Both the position numbers and the translations under genes were made by a program. Below the pieces are notes generated by a model. It did not search any database, was not told the DNA's origin, and worked only from the letters and a program-made list of their open reading frames with translations. 64,000 bases of DNA from Martinezella miluonensis (GTDB lineage Bacteria > Pseudomonadota > Alphaproteobacteria > Rhizobiales > Rhizobiaceae), in the NCBI RefSeq assembly GCF_900094545.1, contig NZ_FMAH01000002.1:124001-188000 (forward strand). Direction: 5' to 3'. This document shows positions 51,040-59,824 of this stretch, piece after piece (the stretch's first letter is position 1; every line of letters begins with the position of its first letter).

Positions 51040-52704
51040 TCACTTCCCCGTCTTTGGCCGGCGCCACATGGCAAGCCGAAACCGGTTTGCGACGAAAGCA
51101 GTGTCCGTGAGGCTGGCATTGCCGGCAGGATTGCCGCCGGTGACATGGAAGTCGCTGAATGCGGCGCTCTGGTTGACGAAGATGTTGCCGGTTAGATTGA
51201 CCGAGAGGTTGACGCCGGCGGAAGCAAACGCATCGGCCGCTTCCTCGATCAGCGTCTCGTCGGTCGCATAGAGCGCTGCCGTGATCGCACCCTTGTGGCG
51301 GGCGAGCATGGAGGCTTTGGCAATTCCCTCCTTGCCGCTCTCGACAGCAATGACGAAGGTAATTGGCCCGAAGCGTTCTTCGTTCTGCACCTCGCTGGAA
51401 GCTCCGTCGACGGCGACAATCAGCGGGGTTGCGCTGCGCGCGCCGTCCAGCCCGGCAAGGGTTTCCGAATCGCGCATGATCCGCCCGAGGCCGCGGGCCA
51501 CCTCGACGCGGGCAAGCGTTGCGGGGTTCGCGATCGCGCCGCAGACGCCGGCCGCGCGCGCCGGGTCGGCGAGTAGCTCGTCGATGGCGGCGGCAACACC
51601 GCCTGCAACCTCGTTGAAGCTCTTGTGCCCCTCATTGGTGTCGATGCCCCCGCGTGGCACGTAGATATTCTGCGGCGAAGTGCACATCTGACCGCTGTAG
51701 AGCGATAGCGAAAAAGCGACGTTGGCGCACATGCCCTTGAAATCGTCTGTCGCGGCGATCACGATCGAGTTGACGCCGGCCTCTTCGGTATAAACCTGTG
51801 CGTCGCCGGCATTTGCGCGCACCCATGCGCCGAAGGCGTTCGAGCCGGTGTAGTCGACGATGCGCACGGCCGGATGCACCACGAGTGCGGCGGTGATCGG
51901 CGCCTCGGCCCGGTCTGCGGCGAGCAGCACGACGTCGGCGGAGTAGCCCTGCTCTTCCAATACGGCGCGAGCAACCACAACCGTCAGCGCCAACGGCAGG
52001 ATCGCGCCGGGATGCGGTTTGACGATTACGGTATTGCCGGTGGCAAGGCTCGCGAAGAAGCCGGGATAGCTGTTCCAGGTCGGAAACGTCTGGCAGCCGA
52101 TTATCAGCGACACGCCGCGCGGCACGACGCGCCAGTGCTTTTCGAGAACGATCGGCTCGGCCTTACCCTGCGGCTTCGACCAGACAGCGCTCTTCGGCGC
52201 GCGGGTCATTTCGGCATAGGCGTAGGCGACCGCTTCGAGGCCACGATCCTGCGCATGCGGGCCGCCCGCCTGGAAGGCCATGGCGAAGGCCTGGCCCGTG
52301 GTGTGCATCACCGCATTCGCCATTTCGAAGCTCATGCGGTTGAGGCGGGAAAGGATTTCGATGCAGATGCCGGCGCGCGCCTCCGGCGTGGCAGCGGCCC
52401 AGGCCGGCGCGGCTTCCAGAGAGGCGGCAACCAGCGTTTCAGCACCGTTCGCCGGATAGGAGATCCCGAGTGCCGGGCCATAGGGGGAGACTTCCGCCCC
52501 GACCGACCCGGTCGCGGGATGACGGGGAAGAGAGAAAGGCCGGTTCAGCCGCGCCTCATAGGCCTGAAGCCCCTCGTCCTTGGCCGTTTCACCATAGATC
52601 TTGCCACTCGGAACTTCGGGATAGGCCGACCAAAAACCGCGATCGCGCGCCGCGGCCAAAGCCGCCTCCAGCGTCGCCCGATGTCGGTCGAACAAAGTCT
52701 CCAT
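51040..52704 (-). CDS. paaN: PaaN-type aldehyde dehydrogenase
   Basis: The 554-residue product matches the PaaN branch of the aldehyde dehydrogenase superfamily, with the N-terminal FWSAYPEVPSGKIYGETA, the putative catalytic C341 in SLYSGQMCTSPQN and the glutamates E307/E308 in VYTEEAGVNS. Unlike PaaZ it has no MaoC hydratase domain. It is the first gene on the minus strand of a divergent pair with paaG and shares a TetR-type operator. Both PaaN and PaaZ are encoded in this cluster, so one may serve as a specialised or back-up aldehyde dehydrogenase in ring opening. Confidence 0.9.
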   Translation of the reverse strand: METLFDRHRATLEAALAAARDRGFWSAYPEVPSGKIYGETAKDEGLQAYEARLNRPFSLPRHPATGSVGAEVSPYGPALGISYPANGAETLVAASLEAAPAWAAATPEARAGICIEILSRLNRMSFEMANAVMHTTGQAFAMAFQAGGPHAQDRGLEAVAYAYAEMTRAPKSAVWSKPQGKAEPIVLEKHWRVVPRGVSLIIGCQTFPTWNSYPGFFASLATGNTVIVKPHPGAILPLALTVVVARAVLEEQGYSADVVLLAADRAEAPITAALVVHPAVRIVDYTGSNAFGAWVRANAGDAQVYTEEAGVNSIVIAATDDFKGMCANVAFSLSLYSGQMCTSPQNIYVPRGGIDTNEGHKSFNEVAGGVAAAIDELLADPARAAGVCGAIANPATLARVEVARGLGRIMRDSETLAGLDGARSATPLIVAVDGASSEVQNEERFGPITFVIAVESGKEGIAKASMLARHKGAITAALYATDETLIEEAADAFASAGVNLSVNLTGNIFVNQSAAFSDFHVTGGNPAGNASLTDTAFVANRFRLAMWRRPKTGK

Positions 52705-52736
52705 GCTGGCTTCCTCCCTGTCTGTGTTTTGTATAA

Positions 52737-52765
52737 TTGACTGACCGGTCGGTTTATGCAAGTAT
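52737..52765 (+). promoter_or_regulatory. PaaR-type operator in divergent paaN-paaG promoter
   Basis: ACTGACCGGTCGGT (52740-52753) is a near-palindrome of the kind bound by PaaR-type TetR repressors of phenylacetate genes. It overlaps a possible plus-strand promoter (TTGACT at 52737, 17 bp, AAGTAT at 52760), and lies in the spacer of a possible minus-strand promoter (TTGCAT, 18 bp, ATTATA). Binding would block both directions. Confidence 0.65.
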
Positions 52766-52808
52766 TTTTTCGGAACCCGCCGGGACTGGCCGGCGGCAGG
52801 AGGAAACC

Positions 52809-53597
52809 ATGCCAGCTACCGATACCGTTCTTTCCGTGCTTGCCGACGGCGTTCTGACGCTGACGCTCAACCGCCCGGACAAACTCAACTCCTTCAACGA
52901 AGAGATGCATCTGGCACTGCGCGCCGGCTTCGAACGGGCGCATGCCGACGATGCCGTCCGCTCCGTTCTTCTGACCGGCGCGGGCCGCGGCTTTTCCGCC
53001 GGCCAGGACCTCGGCGACCGCGATCCGCGCAACGGCGTCCCCGATCTCGGCCACACCATCGAAACATTCTACAATCCGCTGCTCCGGCTGATCCGCAGCC
53101 TCGACAAGCCGATCGTCTGTGCCGTCAACGGCGTGGCCGCAGGCGCGGGCGCCAACATCGCCTTTGCCTGCGACATCGTGCTTGCGGCACGCTCCGCCCG
53201 CTTCATACAGGCCTTCGCCAAGATCGGCCTGGTGCCGGATTCCGGCGGCACCTGGAGCCTGCCGCGCCTGATCGGCGAGGCCCGCGCCAAGGCCCTGGCG
53301 CTGACCGCTGAGCCGCTCTCGGCGGAAACCGCGGCCGACTGGGGCTTGATTTGGCGTGCCGTCGACGACGAGACGCTGCTGGCGGAAGCCACGGACCTTG
53401 CCAAAAAGCTCGCTGCTGGCCCGACCAGAGGGCTCGGCATGACCAAGCGGGCAATCCAGGCCGCAGCCACCAATTCGCTCGACGAGCAGCTAGACCTCGA
53501 GCGCGACCTGCAGTGCGAGGCCGGCCGCAGCGCCGATTACGCCGAGGGTGTCACTGCCTTCCTGGAGAAGCGTAAGCCGGAGTTTACGGGACAATGA
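52809..53597 (+). CDS. paaG: Ring 1,2-epoxyphenylacetyl-CoA isomerase
   Basis: The 262-residue crotonase-family enzyme isomerises ring-1,2-epoxyphenylacetyl-CoA to the seven-membered oxepin-CoA. It has RGFSAGQDLGDRDP (oxyanion region) and D144 in KIGLVPDSGGTWSLPRL, as in known PaaG proteins, where this aspartate is catalytic and the usual hydratase glutamates are missing. The ATG at 52809 follows CAGGAGGAAAC. It overlaps paaI as ATGA. Confidence 0.92.
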   Translation: MPATDTVLSVLADGVLTLTLNRPDKLNSFNEEMHLALRAGFERAHADDAVRSVLLTGAGRGFSAGQDLGDRDPRNGVPDLGHTIETFYNPLLRLIRSLDKPIVCAVNGVAAGAGANIAFACDIVLAARSARFIQAFAKIGLVPDSGGTWSLPRLIGEARAKALALTAEPLSAETAADWGLIWRAVDDETLLAEATDLAKKLAAGPTRGLGMTKRAIQAAATNSLDEQLDLERDLQCEAGRSADYAEGVTAFLEKRKPEFTGQ

Positions 53598-54043
53598 GTG
53601 CGGCAGAGACCATGAGCCCGGATCAGCTTGCCCGCGCCTGCGCCGACGCCATGTGGAGCGACGACCGTGCGACGCAGCGGCTCGGCATGCAGATCGACAA
53701 TGTCGCGGCGGGAACCGCCACCCTATCGATGACGATCACCGCTGACATGGCGAACGGCCACGGGATGTGCCACGGCGGCTATATTTTCACGCTCGCCGAC
53801 AGCGCCTTCGCCTTTGCCTGCAACACCTACAATCAGCGCACGGTGGCGCAGCATTGCACCGTCACCTTCATCGCTTCCGCCTTTGAGGGCGACCGCCTGA
53901 CAGCAATGGCGCGCGAAGTCTCGCGGCGCGGTCGAGGCGGCATCTACGACATAACGGTCATGAACCAAAAGGGCGAGACGCTCGCGGAATTCCGCGGCCA
54001 CTCGCGCACCATCAAGGGCACGCATCTGCCCGAAGAGAGCTGA
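53594..54043 (+). CDS. paaI: Hydroxyphenylacetyl-CoA thioesterase
   Basis: This 149-residue hot-dog-fold thioesterase has NGHGMCHGGYIFTLADSAFAFACNTY, with the conserved glycine-rich turn and catalytic aspartate, and GGIYDITVMNQKGETLAEFRGHSRT. PaaI removes CoA from dead-end or toxic phenylacetyl-CoA derivatives and so protects the CoA pool. Its start overlaps the paaG stop by 4 bp. Confidence 0.92.
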   Translation: MSAAETMSPDQLARACADAMWSDDRATQRLGMQIDNVAAGTATLSMTITADMANGHGMCHGGYIFTLADSAFAFACNTYNQRTVAQHCTVTFIASAFEGDRLTAMAREVSRRGRGGIYDITVMNQKGETLAEFRGHSRTIKGTHLPEES

Positions 54044-54110
54044 ACGTCAAGCGCCCGCATTTGGGTGCGGTCCCGCAGTCTCGTTCATTTGGATTTCGGA
54101 GGAGAAATAC

Positions 54111-55421
54111 ATGGAAAATCTAGTCCCCCGCCCCGGCGATCTCGAGCCGATCGAAAATGCCTCGCGCGACGAACTCGCCGGCCTGCAACTGGAGCGGATG
54201 AAATGGTCTCTCAACCACGCCTACGAGAACTCGCCCTTCTATCGCTCCCGGTTTGACGAAGCAGGCATGCATCCCTCCGACCTGAAGACGCTGGGCGATC
54301 TCGCCAAATTCCCCTTCACGACCAAGCAGGACCTGCGCGACACCTATCCCTTCGGCATGTTCGCCGTACCTCGCGAAAAACTCTGCCGCATACATGGCTC
54401 GTCAGGTACCACCGGCAAGCCGACCGTCGTCGGCTATACGAAGAAGGATATCGACACCTGGGCGACGGTGGTTGCGCGTTCGATCCGCGCCGGCGGCGGC
54501 AGGCCCGGCGATATGGTGCATGTGGCCTACGGCTACGGCCTCTTCACCGGCGGCCTCGGCGCGCATTACGGTGCCGAAAAGCTCGGCTGTACGGTGGTGC
54601 CGATCTCCGGCGGCATGACCGAGCGTCAGGTCACGCTGATACAGGACTTCAAACCGCGCATCATCATGGTCACGCCCTCCTACATGCTGTCGATCCTCGA
54701 CGAGTTCCGCCGTCAGGGCATCGACCCGCGCTCAAGCTCGCTCGCGATCGGCATCTTCGGCGCCGAGCCCTGGACGAATGCGATGCGCGAGGAGATCGAA
54801 CAGGCCTTCGACATGCACGCCGTTGATATTTACGGGCTCTCCGAAGTGATGGGGCCTGGCGTCGCCAGCGAATGCGTGGAGACTAAGGACGGACTGCACA
54901 TCTGGGAGGATCATTTTTATCCCGAGATCGTCGATCCGGTTACCGGCGAAGTGCTGCCCGACGGCGAGATGGGCGAGCTGGTCTTCACCACGCTGACCAA
55001 GGAAGGCCTGCCCATCATCCGCTACCGCACCCGTGACCTGACCCGGTTGCTGCCGGGAAGCGCCCGCAGCATGCGGCGAATGGAAAAGGTCACCGGCCGC
55101 TCCGACGACATGATGATTCTCCGCGGCGTCAACGTTTTCCCGACGCAGATCGAGGAGCAGATCCTGAAATGTCGCGGACTTGCTCCCCATTTTCAGATCG
55201 AGCTTTCCCGCTCCGGCCGTATGGACAATATGACGGTGCATGTGGAATGCACGCCGGAAGCGGCCGATGAAGCGGCGCGCGCCGGCTCTGCCAGGGAGCT
55301 CGCGCACCACATCAAAAGCGTCGTTGGCGTCAGTACCAGGATAGAGGTGCAGACACCCGGCACAGTCGCGCGATCCGAGGGCAAGGCAAAGCGGGTGGTC
55401 GACAACCGCCCCAAGGAATGA
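54111..55421 (+). CDS. paaK: Phenylacetate-CoA ligase
   Basis: The 436-residue AMP-forming ligase activates phenylacetate to phenylacetyl-CoA, the first step of the pathway. Motifs: the ATP loop HGSSGTTGKPTVVGYT near residue 95, YGLSEVMGPGV near residue 240, YRTRDLTRL near residue 305 and the C-terminal GRSDDMMILRGVNVFPTQIE. The length is typical for PaaK. A GGAGGAG lies upstream of the ATG. It follows paaI by 67 bp on the same strand. Confidence 0.95.
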   Translation: MENLVPRPGDLEPIENASRDELAGLQLERMKWSLNHAYENSPFYRSRFDEAGMHPSDLKTLGDLAKFPFTTKQDLRDTYPFGMFAVPREKLCRIHGSSGTTGKPTVVGYTKKDIDTWATVVARSIRAGGGRPGDMVHVAYGYGLFTGGLGAHYGAEKLGCTVVPISGGMTERQVTLIQDFKPRIIMVTPSYMLSILDEFRRQGIDPRSSSLAIGIFGAEPWTNAMREEIEQAFDMHAVDIYGLSEVMGPGVASECVETKDGLHIWEDHFYPEIVDPVTGEVLPDGEMGELVFTTLTKEGLPIIRYRTRDLTRLLPGSARSMRRMEKVTGRSDDMMILRGVNVFPTQIEEQILKCRGLAPHFQIELSRSGRMDNMTVHVECTPEAADEAARAGSARELAHHIKSVVGVSTRIEVQTPGTVARSEGKAKRVVDNRPKE

Positions 55422-55481
55422 AGGGGTCATAGCGGTCCCTTACGACGGACGTCTCCACGAAAGCCGTCCATTGCATCAAAG

Positions 55482-55508
55482 GGTGCGCAGGTTCATGGCT
55501 TGCGCACC
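55482..55508 (+). terminator. Hairpin after paaK
   Basis: GGTGCGCA and TGCGCACC form an 8-bp stem around an 11-nt loop, about 60 bp after the paaK stop and 105 bp before the TetR gene. There is no clear T-run, so termination may be partial. Confidence 0.4.
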
Positions 55509-55613
55509 TGCTCGGGCTGACGAATGATTCGAAGCCGAGCGATTCCCCCGGCGATCGACGCCGGCTTTTTGCCCTCACGGGCAGGGAGAAACGAGAAGAC
55601 GATAAGGACGAGT

Positions 55614-56210
55614 ATGGCACGCACACGCGCAATCGACTTTGAGGAAAAACAGCGGGGCATCCTGTCGAGCGCTGCCGCGGTCTTCGCCGAGATAGGTATG
55701 GAAAAGGCCTCGATGGCGATGATCGCCTCGCGCAGTAACGTCTCGAAGGCTCTGCTCTATCACTACTATCCGAGCAAGGATGCGCTGATCTTCGACATCA
55801 TCCGCACCCATCTGGTCGAACTCGATTCCGCCATTGAAGCCGCCGACCAGCCGGATGCGGAGCCTGAAAAGCGGCTGAGGCTCCTTGTGCGGCAGATGCT
55901 CGAAAGCTACCGCGACGCGGACGACCACCACAAGGTTCAGCTTAACGCCAGCGGTACGCTTTCCGCCGAACAGATTACCGAGATCCAGTCGATCGAGCGG
56001 CGGATCGTCAAACGCTTTTCAAACATCATCCGCGACATCAATCCCGACCTAAGCCGGGAGCGGCCGCTTCTCATGCCTGTCACCATGTCCCTCTTCGGCA
56101 TGATGAACTGGGTTTACATGTGGTTCCGGCCGGATGGCCCGATCAGCCGCGACGAATATGCTGACATCGCAACGACGTTGGTGCTCGAAGGGGTGAAGGC
56201 GGTCAGGTAA
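55614..56210 (+). CDS. TetR-family regulator, PaaR-like
   Basis: The 198-residue regulator has an N-terminal HTH (RGILSSAAAVFAEIGMEKASMAMIASRSNVSKALLYHYYPSKDALIFDII) and a helical ligand domain. Its position right after paaK in the paa cluster fits PaaR, which represses paa genes until phenylacetyl-CoA binds. A matching palindrome lies between paaN and paaG. The ATG at 55614 gives the standard TetR N-terminus; the frame remains open upstream to 55524 without family character. Confidence 0.85.
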   Translation: MARTRAIDFEEKQRGILSSAAAVFAEIGMEKASMAMIASRSNVSKALLYHYYPSKDALIFDIIRTHLVELDSAIEAADQPDAEPEKRLRLLVRQMLESYRDADDHHKVQLNASGTLSAEQITEIQSIERRIVKRFSNIIRDINPDLSRERPLLMPVTMSLFGMMNWVYMWFRPDGPISRDEYADIATTLVLEGVKAVR

Positions 56211-56262
56211 ATCCATTTTTTCCGGCAGTCTCCCAAGACGAGACCTTGCCTATTGCCGCCCC

Positions 56263-56877
56263 TCAATCCCCAAGCTTCAGCCGCGCCAGGATCAGCGGAT
56301 CATATTGAGGCGCGCGAACGCGCTGGCGGTTGGGCTCGGGCGCCGCGAGCGGTTCCGCCGGCCGCAGCTTGTCTTTGGCCTCGAGCGCCAAGCGTTGGTA
56401 GACGCCGGTGCCTTGGCGCTTCCAGGCGATTTCCTTTTCGCTGAGCTCGCGCAGGACGCGGGCGGGAGAACCCACCGCGAGGCTGTTTGGGGGAATTTCC
56501 GCCCCGGCCTTGACGAAGGCCATGGCGGCGACGATCGAATTTTCGCCGATAATCGCCTCGTCCATGACCACGGCATTCATGCCAACCATGGCGTTGCGGC
56601 CGATCTTGCAGCCGTGCAGCACGGCTCCGTGTCCAATATGGCCCTCTTCGCCGATGACCACCTCGAGATCGGGAAAGCTGTGGACCACGCAAGTCTCCTG
56701 CACGTTGGAGCCGGCGCCCAAGACAATGCGGCCGAAGTCGCCGCGCAGGACCGCCGCCGGGCCGACATAGCAGCCGGCACCGACGATCACGTCGCCGATC
56801 ACCACCGCCGCCGGGTGCACGAAGGCCTCCGGATCGATCACCGGCACGATGCCGTCATAAGCGTAGATCTGGGCCAT
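56263..56877 (-). CDS. paaY: PaaY-like gamma-carbonic-anhydrase-fold protein
   Basis: The 204-residue left-handed beta-helix protein has hexapeptide repeats ([25 protein letters not shown] ... [26 protein letters not shown]) and the three histidines that could hold zinc (H66, H80, H83 by count). PaaY is a thioesterase that rescues CoA from shunt products of the phenylacetate route. The C-terminal extension [18 protein letters not shown] is long compared with plain gamma-carbonic anhydrases and fits PaaY/CaiE-type members. Confidence 0.85.
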   Translation of the reverse strand: MAQIYAYDGIVPVIDPEAFVHPAAVVIGDVIVGAGCYVGPAAVLRGDFGRIVLGAGSNVQETCVVHSFPDLEVVIGEEGHIGHGAVLHGCKIGRNAMVGMNAVVMDEAIIGENSIVAAMAFVKAGAEIPPNSLAVGSPARVLRELSEKEIAWKRQGTGVYQRLALEAKDKLRPAEPLAAPEPNRQRVRAPQYDPLILARLKLGD

Positions 56878-56934
56878 GTCTCTCCTCCGATCGGCGCTCG
56901 CGGCCGCAGGGACGCGGCCGGAAACCGTTGATGT

Positions 56935-58992
56935 TTACCCTCGGGTCTTCGCCACCATGGTCAGCACATCGTACTGCGCCACAGTCTCGCCCTTCTGGTT
57001 GCTGACGCGGCAATCCCAGCGCACCTCGCCGTGGTCGGCGTTTTCGCGCGGGTTGATCTCCTTGGCTGTAAGCCGCACCTTCAGAGCATCGCCCGGATAG
57101 ACCGGGGTGAGGAAGCGCAAGCTGTCGACACCATAGTTGGCAAGCACCGGACCCGGCGCCGGGTCGACGAAGAGGCCGGCGGCGAAGGAGGCGATGAGGT
57201 AGCCGTGCGCCACTCGTCCGTCGAAGAAGGGATTGGCGCGGGCCGCCTCCTCGTCCATGTGGGCGTAGAAGGTATCACCCGTGAAGTGGGCGAAATGCTC
57301 GATGTCTTCGAGTGTCACGATGCGCTCGGCCGTCTCCAGCTGGTCGCCGATCTTGAGTTCCGCAAGTGATTTGCGGAAGGGGTGCTCGCCGTGGGTGTTC
57401 GCCGGCGCGCCGGCCAGCCATCGGCCGGTGACGGCGGAAAGCAGCGCGGGCGCGCCCTGGACGGCCGTACGCTGCATGTAGTGCTTGACGCTGCGCATGC
57501 CGCCGAGTTCCTCGCCACCACCGGCGCGGCCCGGACCGCCATGGACGAGACCCGGCAGCGGCGAGCCGTGACCGGTCGAAGTTTTGGCGCTGACGCGGTT
57601 GCCGATCAGCACGCGACCATGGAACGGCGCCATGCCGATGACGACGTCCTCGGCAAAATGCGGGTCGTTGGTGAAGACCGAGGCAACGAGGCTTCCCTTG
57701 CCGCGCTTGGCAAGCTCAATAGCCTCTTCCACCGTGTCGTACGGCATGACGGTGCTGACCGGGCCAAAAGCCTCGACATCATGGACGGCGCGCGCGGAGG
57801 CGGGCTTGTCGCAATAGAGGAGGACTGGATTGAGGAAGGCGCCGGCTTCCGCATCGCCGGAGACGACACGCGGATTGCCGGGATCACCTGCGACGATCTC
57901 GGCGTCGGCGGATAGGTCGCGAATGCGGGCGCGCACTTCCTCGCGCTGGTCGAGGCTGGCGAGCGGGCCCATGCGCACACCTTCTTCGGCAGGGTTGCCG
58001 AGCGCAGTCTTGGCGAGCCGATCGCCAAGTGCTGCGACCAGCGCGTCGGTATAGCGGCGCGGCGCGATGACTCGACGGATGGCGGTGCACTTCTGCCCGG
58101 CCTTCGCGGTCATTTCACGGGCGACCTCCTTGACGAAGAGGTCGAACTCCTCCGTGCCGGGCGCGGCGTCGAGACCGAGCACGGCAGCGTTGAGACTGTC
58201 GGCCTCCATGGTAAAGCGGACGGAATTTGCGACGATCGCCGGATGGGTCTTCAGCCGCCGGCCGGTCGCAGCCGAGCCGGTGAAGGTGACGACGTCCTGA
58301 TCGCCGACATAGTCGAGCAGATCGCCGACAGAACCGCAGATGAGCTGTACCGCGCCTTCCGGCAGGATACCTGTCTCGACCATCCGCCTGACCATCAATT
58401 CCGTGAGGTAGGCGGTCTGGCTGGCGGGTTTGACGATCGCCGGCAGACCGGCGATCAGCGTCGGCGCAATCTTTTCGAGCATGCCCCAGCAGGGAAAGTT
58501 GAAGGCGTTGATATGGACGGCGACGCCTTCGAGCGGCGTGAGGATGTGCTGGGCGGAAAAGCTGCTGTCCTTGGACAGCAGCTCCACGTCGCCGTCTGTC
58601 AGCACGCGGGTGTTCGGTAGCTCGCGCCGGGCCTTGGAGGCGTAGGAAAGCAGCGTGCCGATACCACCCTCGATGTCGATCCAGCTGTCGGCGCGGGTGG
58701 CGCCTGTCGCATAGGACAGTGCGTAGAATTCCTCCTTTTGCTCCATGAGCGCCAGGCCGAGGGCCTTCAGCATGGCAGCGCGCTCGTGGAAGGACATACG
58801 GCGGAGCGCGGCTCCCGCCTTGTCGCGGCCGTAGGCGAGCGCCGCCTTGAAGTCGAGGCCGGTGGAATCGATCAGCGCGACCGGGGCGCCGGTCGCCGCG
58901 TCGAGCAGCGGCACGCCTTCCTTCGCGCCGGCCGCCCAGCTACCGCAGACATAGCTTTCGAGCCGACGTGGCGCCTGTACGTTGATGGTCAT
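56935..58992 (-). CDS. paaZ: Oxepin-CoA hydrolase / 3-oxo-5,6-dehydrosuberyl-CoA semialdehyde dehydrogenase
   Basis: The 685-residue fusion protein opens the oxepin-CoA ring and oxidises the resulting aldehyde. The N-terminal aldehyde dehydrogenase domain has C302 (AGQKCTAIRR) and E263 (FTMEADSLN); the C-terminal MaoC-type hydratase (from about residue 540) has HFTGDTFYAHMDEEAA and GRVAHGYLIASFAAG. It is the last gene of the paa oxygenase operon, 18 bp after the extra PaaA-like gene. No residue loss is evident. Confidence 0.95.
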   Translation of the reverse strand: MTINVQAPRRLESYVCGSWAAGAKEGVPLLDAATGAPVALIDSTGLDFKAALAYGRDKAGAALRRMSFHERAAMLKALGLALMEQKEEFYALSYATGATRADSWIDIEGGIGTLLSYASKARRELPNTRVLTDGDVELLSKDSSFSAQHILTPLEGVAVHINAFNFPCWGMLEKIAPTLIAGLPAIVKPASQTAYLTELMVRRMVETGILPEGAVQLICGSVGDLLDYVGDQDVVTFTGSAATGRRLKTHPAIVANSVRFTMEADSLNAAVLGLDAAPGTEEFDLFVKEVAREMTAKAGQKCTAIRRVIAPRRYTDALVAALGDRLAKTALGNPAEEGVRMGPLASLDQREEVRARIRDLSADAEIVAGDPGNPRVVSGDAEAGAFLNPVLLYCDKPASARAVHDVEAFGPVSTVMPYDTVEEAIELAKRGKGSLVASVFTNDPHFAEDVVIGMAPFHGRVLIGNRVSAKTSTGHGSPLPGLVHGGPGRAGGGEELGGMRSVKHYMQRTAVQGAPALLSAVTGRWLAGAPANTHGEHPFRKSLAELKIGDQLETAERIVTLEDIEHFAHFTGDTFYAHMDEEAARANPFFDGRVAHGYLIASFAAGLFVDPAPGPVLANYGVDSLRFLTPVYPGDALKVRLTAKEINPRENADHGEVRWDCRVSNQKGETVAQYDVLTMVAKTRG

Positions 58993-59010
58993 CTCGTGGT
59001 CCTTCCTATG

Positions 59011-59769
59011 TCAGTTCAGCGGCAGGGCGGAAAGCGCGCTTTCGACCGCGCCTTCCCACTGCGCAAGCATTGTCTCGTTGGGCGTATGACGCAGGCCGAA
59101 ACGGGAGAGCGTCTCGTAGCGGACCGAGCCAGCCAGACCGAAGCTTGCCGCGACGCGCGGGCGCCAATAGGCGAGCGAGGCAGCGATTTCGGCGCGGCCT
59201 TCCGGAGTTTCCGCAATGCGCTCCAAGCCGGCGAGCGCCAGTTCGGTATGGCGCGCCTCGCGCGGCAGGATAATGCGGAAGACGTCGGCGAGCGGCTGAT
59301 AGGAGACGCGCGCCAACTCGTTGAGCTGGATGACGGAAGCCTTGCCCATCAAAAGGTTCATGACCACAGCGTCCACCCAGCCGGCGAGCGGATAGTGGAA
59401 GACGGAAAGCCGCATGTCGCCTTCGCGTCGTGCCGCGCCGATATCGGCGTCGCGAGCGACGCGCGCCGCCCATGGATAATGGTTGGCATAGCGGCGCGTA
59501 TCGACACCGAAGGAACCCATCACCTCCAGCACCCGGCCGGCATGATCGGTCTTTTCCAGCACGATACGGGCAGCCGAAATGCGTTCCTTGATGCCCGGCG
59601 CATCATTGATGATGTCGGCAAAGCCGGCGGCACCCGCAAGCTCGCTGTCGACGAAGCTCGCCATCAGCCTCAAGAGTTCGCCGCGATAGCGCGCCGGCAC
59701 ATTATCAGGCGAGGTCAGCATGCCTCCTTGCGCCAGATAGTCTTCGATCGGCATCACATCATCGGACAT
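59011..59769 (-). CDS. Additional PaaA/PaaC-family protein with altered diiron motif
   Basis: The 252-residue product is a helical ferritin-like protein of the phenylacetic acid catabolic protein (PaaA/PaaC) family, additional to the normal PaaA and PaaC. By eye, PaaA ligands E61, E91-xx-H94 and E174-xx-H177 correspond here to E43 (VDSELAG), H76-xx-R79 (TDHAGR) and E171-xx-H174 (EARHTE). One ExxH motif is thus altered, although E72 is close by and could compensate. It lies between paaE and paaZ, so it is expressed with the monooxygenase. It might be a further structural subunit, a protective protein or a second oxygenase subunit. Confidence 0.8.
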   Translation of the reverse strand: MSDDVMPIEDYLAQGGMLTSPDNVPARYRGELLRLMASFVDSELAGAAGFADIINDAPGIKERISAARIVLEKTDHAGRVLEVMGSFGVDTRRYANHYPWAARVARDADIGAARREGDMRLSVFHYPLAGWVDAVVMNLLMGKASVIQLNELARVSYQPLADVFRIILPREARHTELALAGLERIAETPEGRAEIAASLAYWRPRVAASFGLAGSVRYETLSRFGLRHTPNETMLAQWEGAVESALSALPLN

Positions 59770-59824
59770 TGCATTTCTCCCAATTCTCTCTTCCCTTCTT
59801 CGTGGCCGGAAGAAGAGGACGTAC

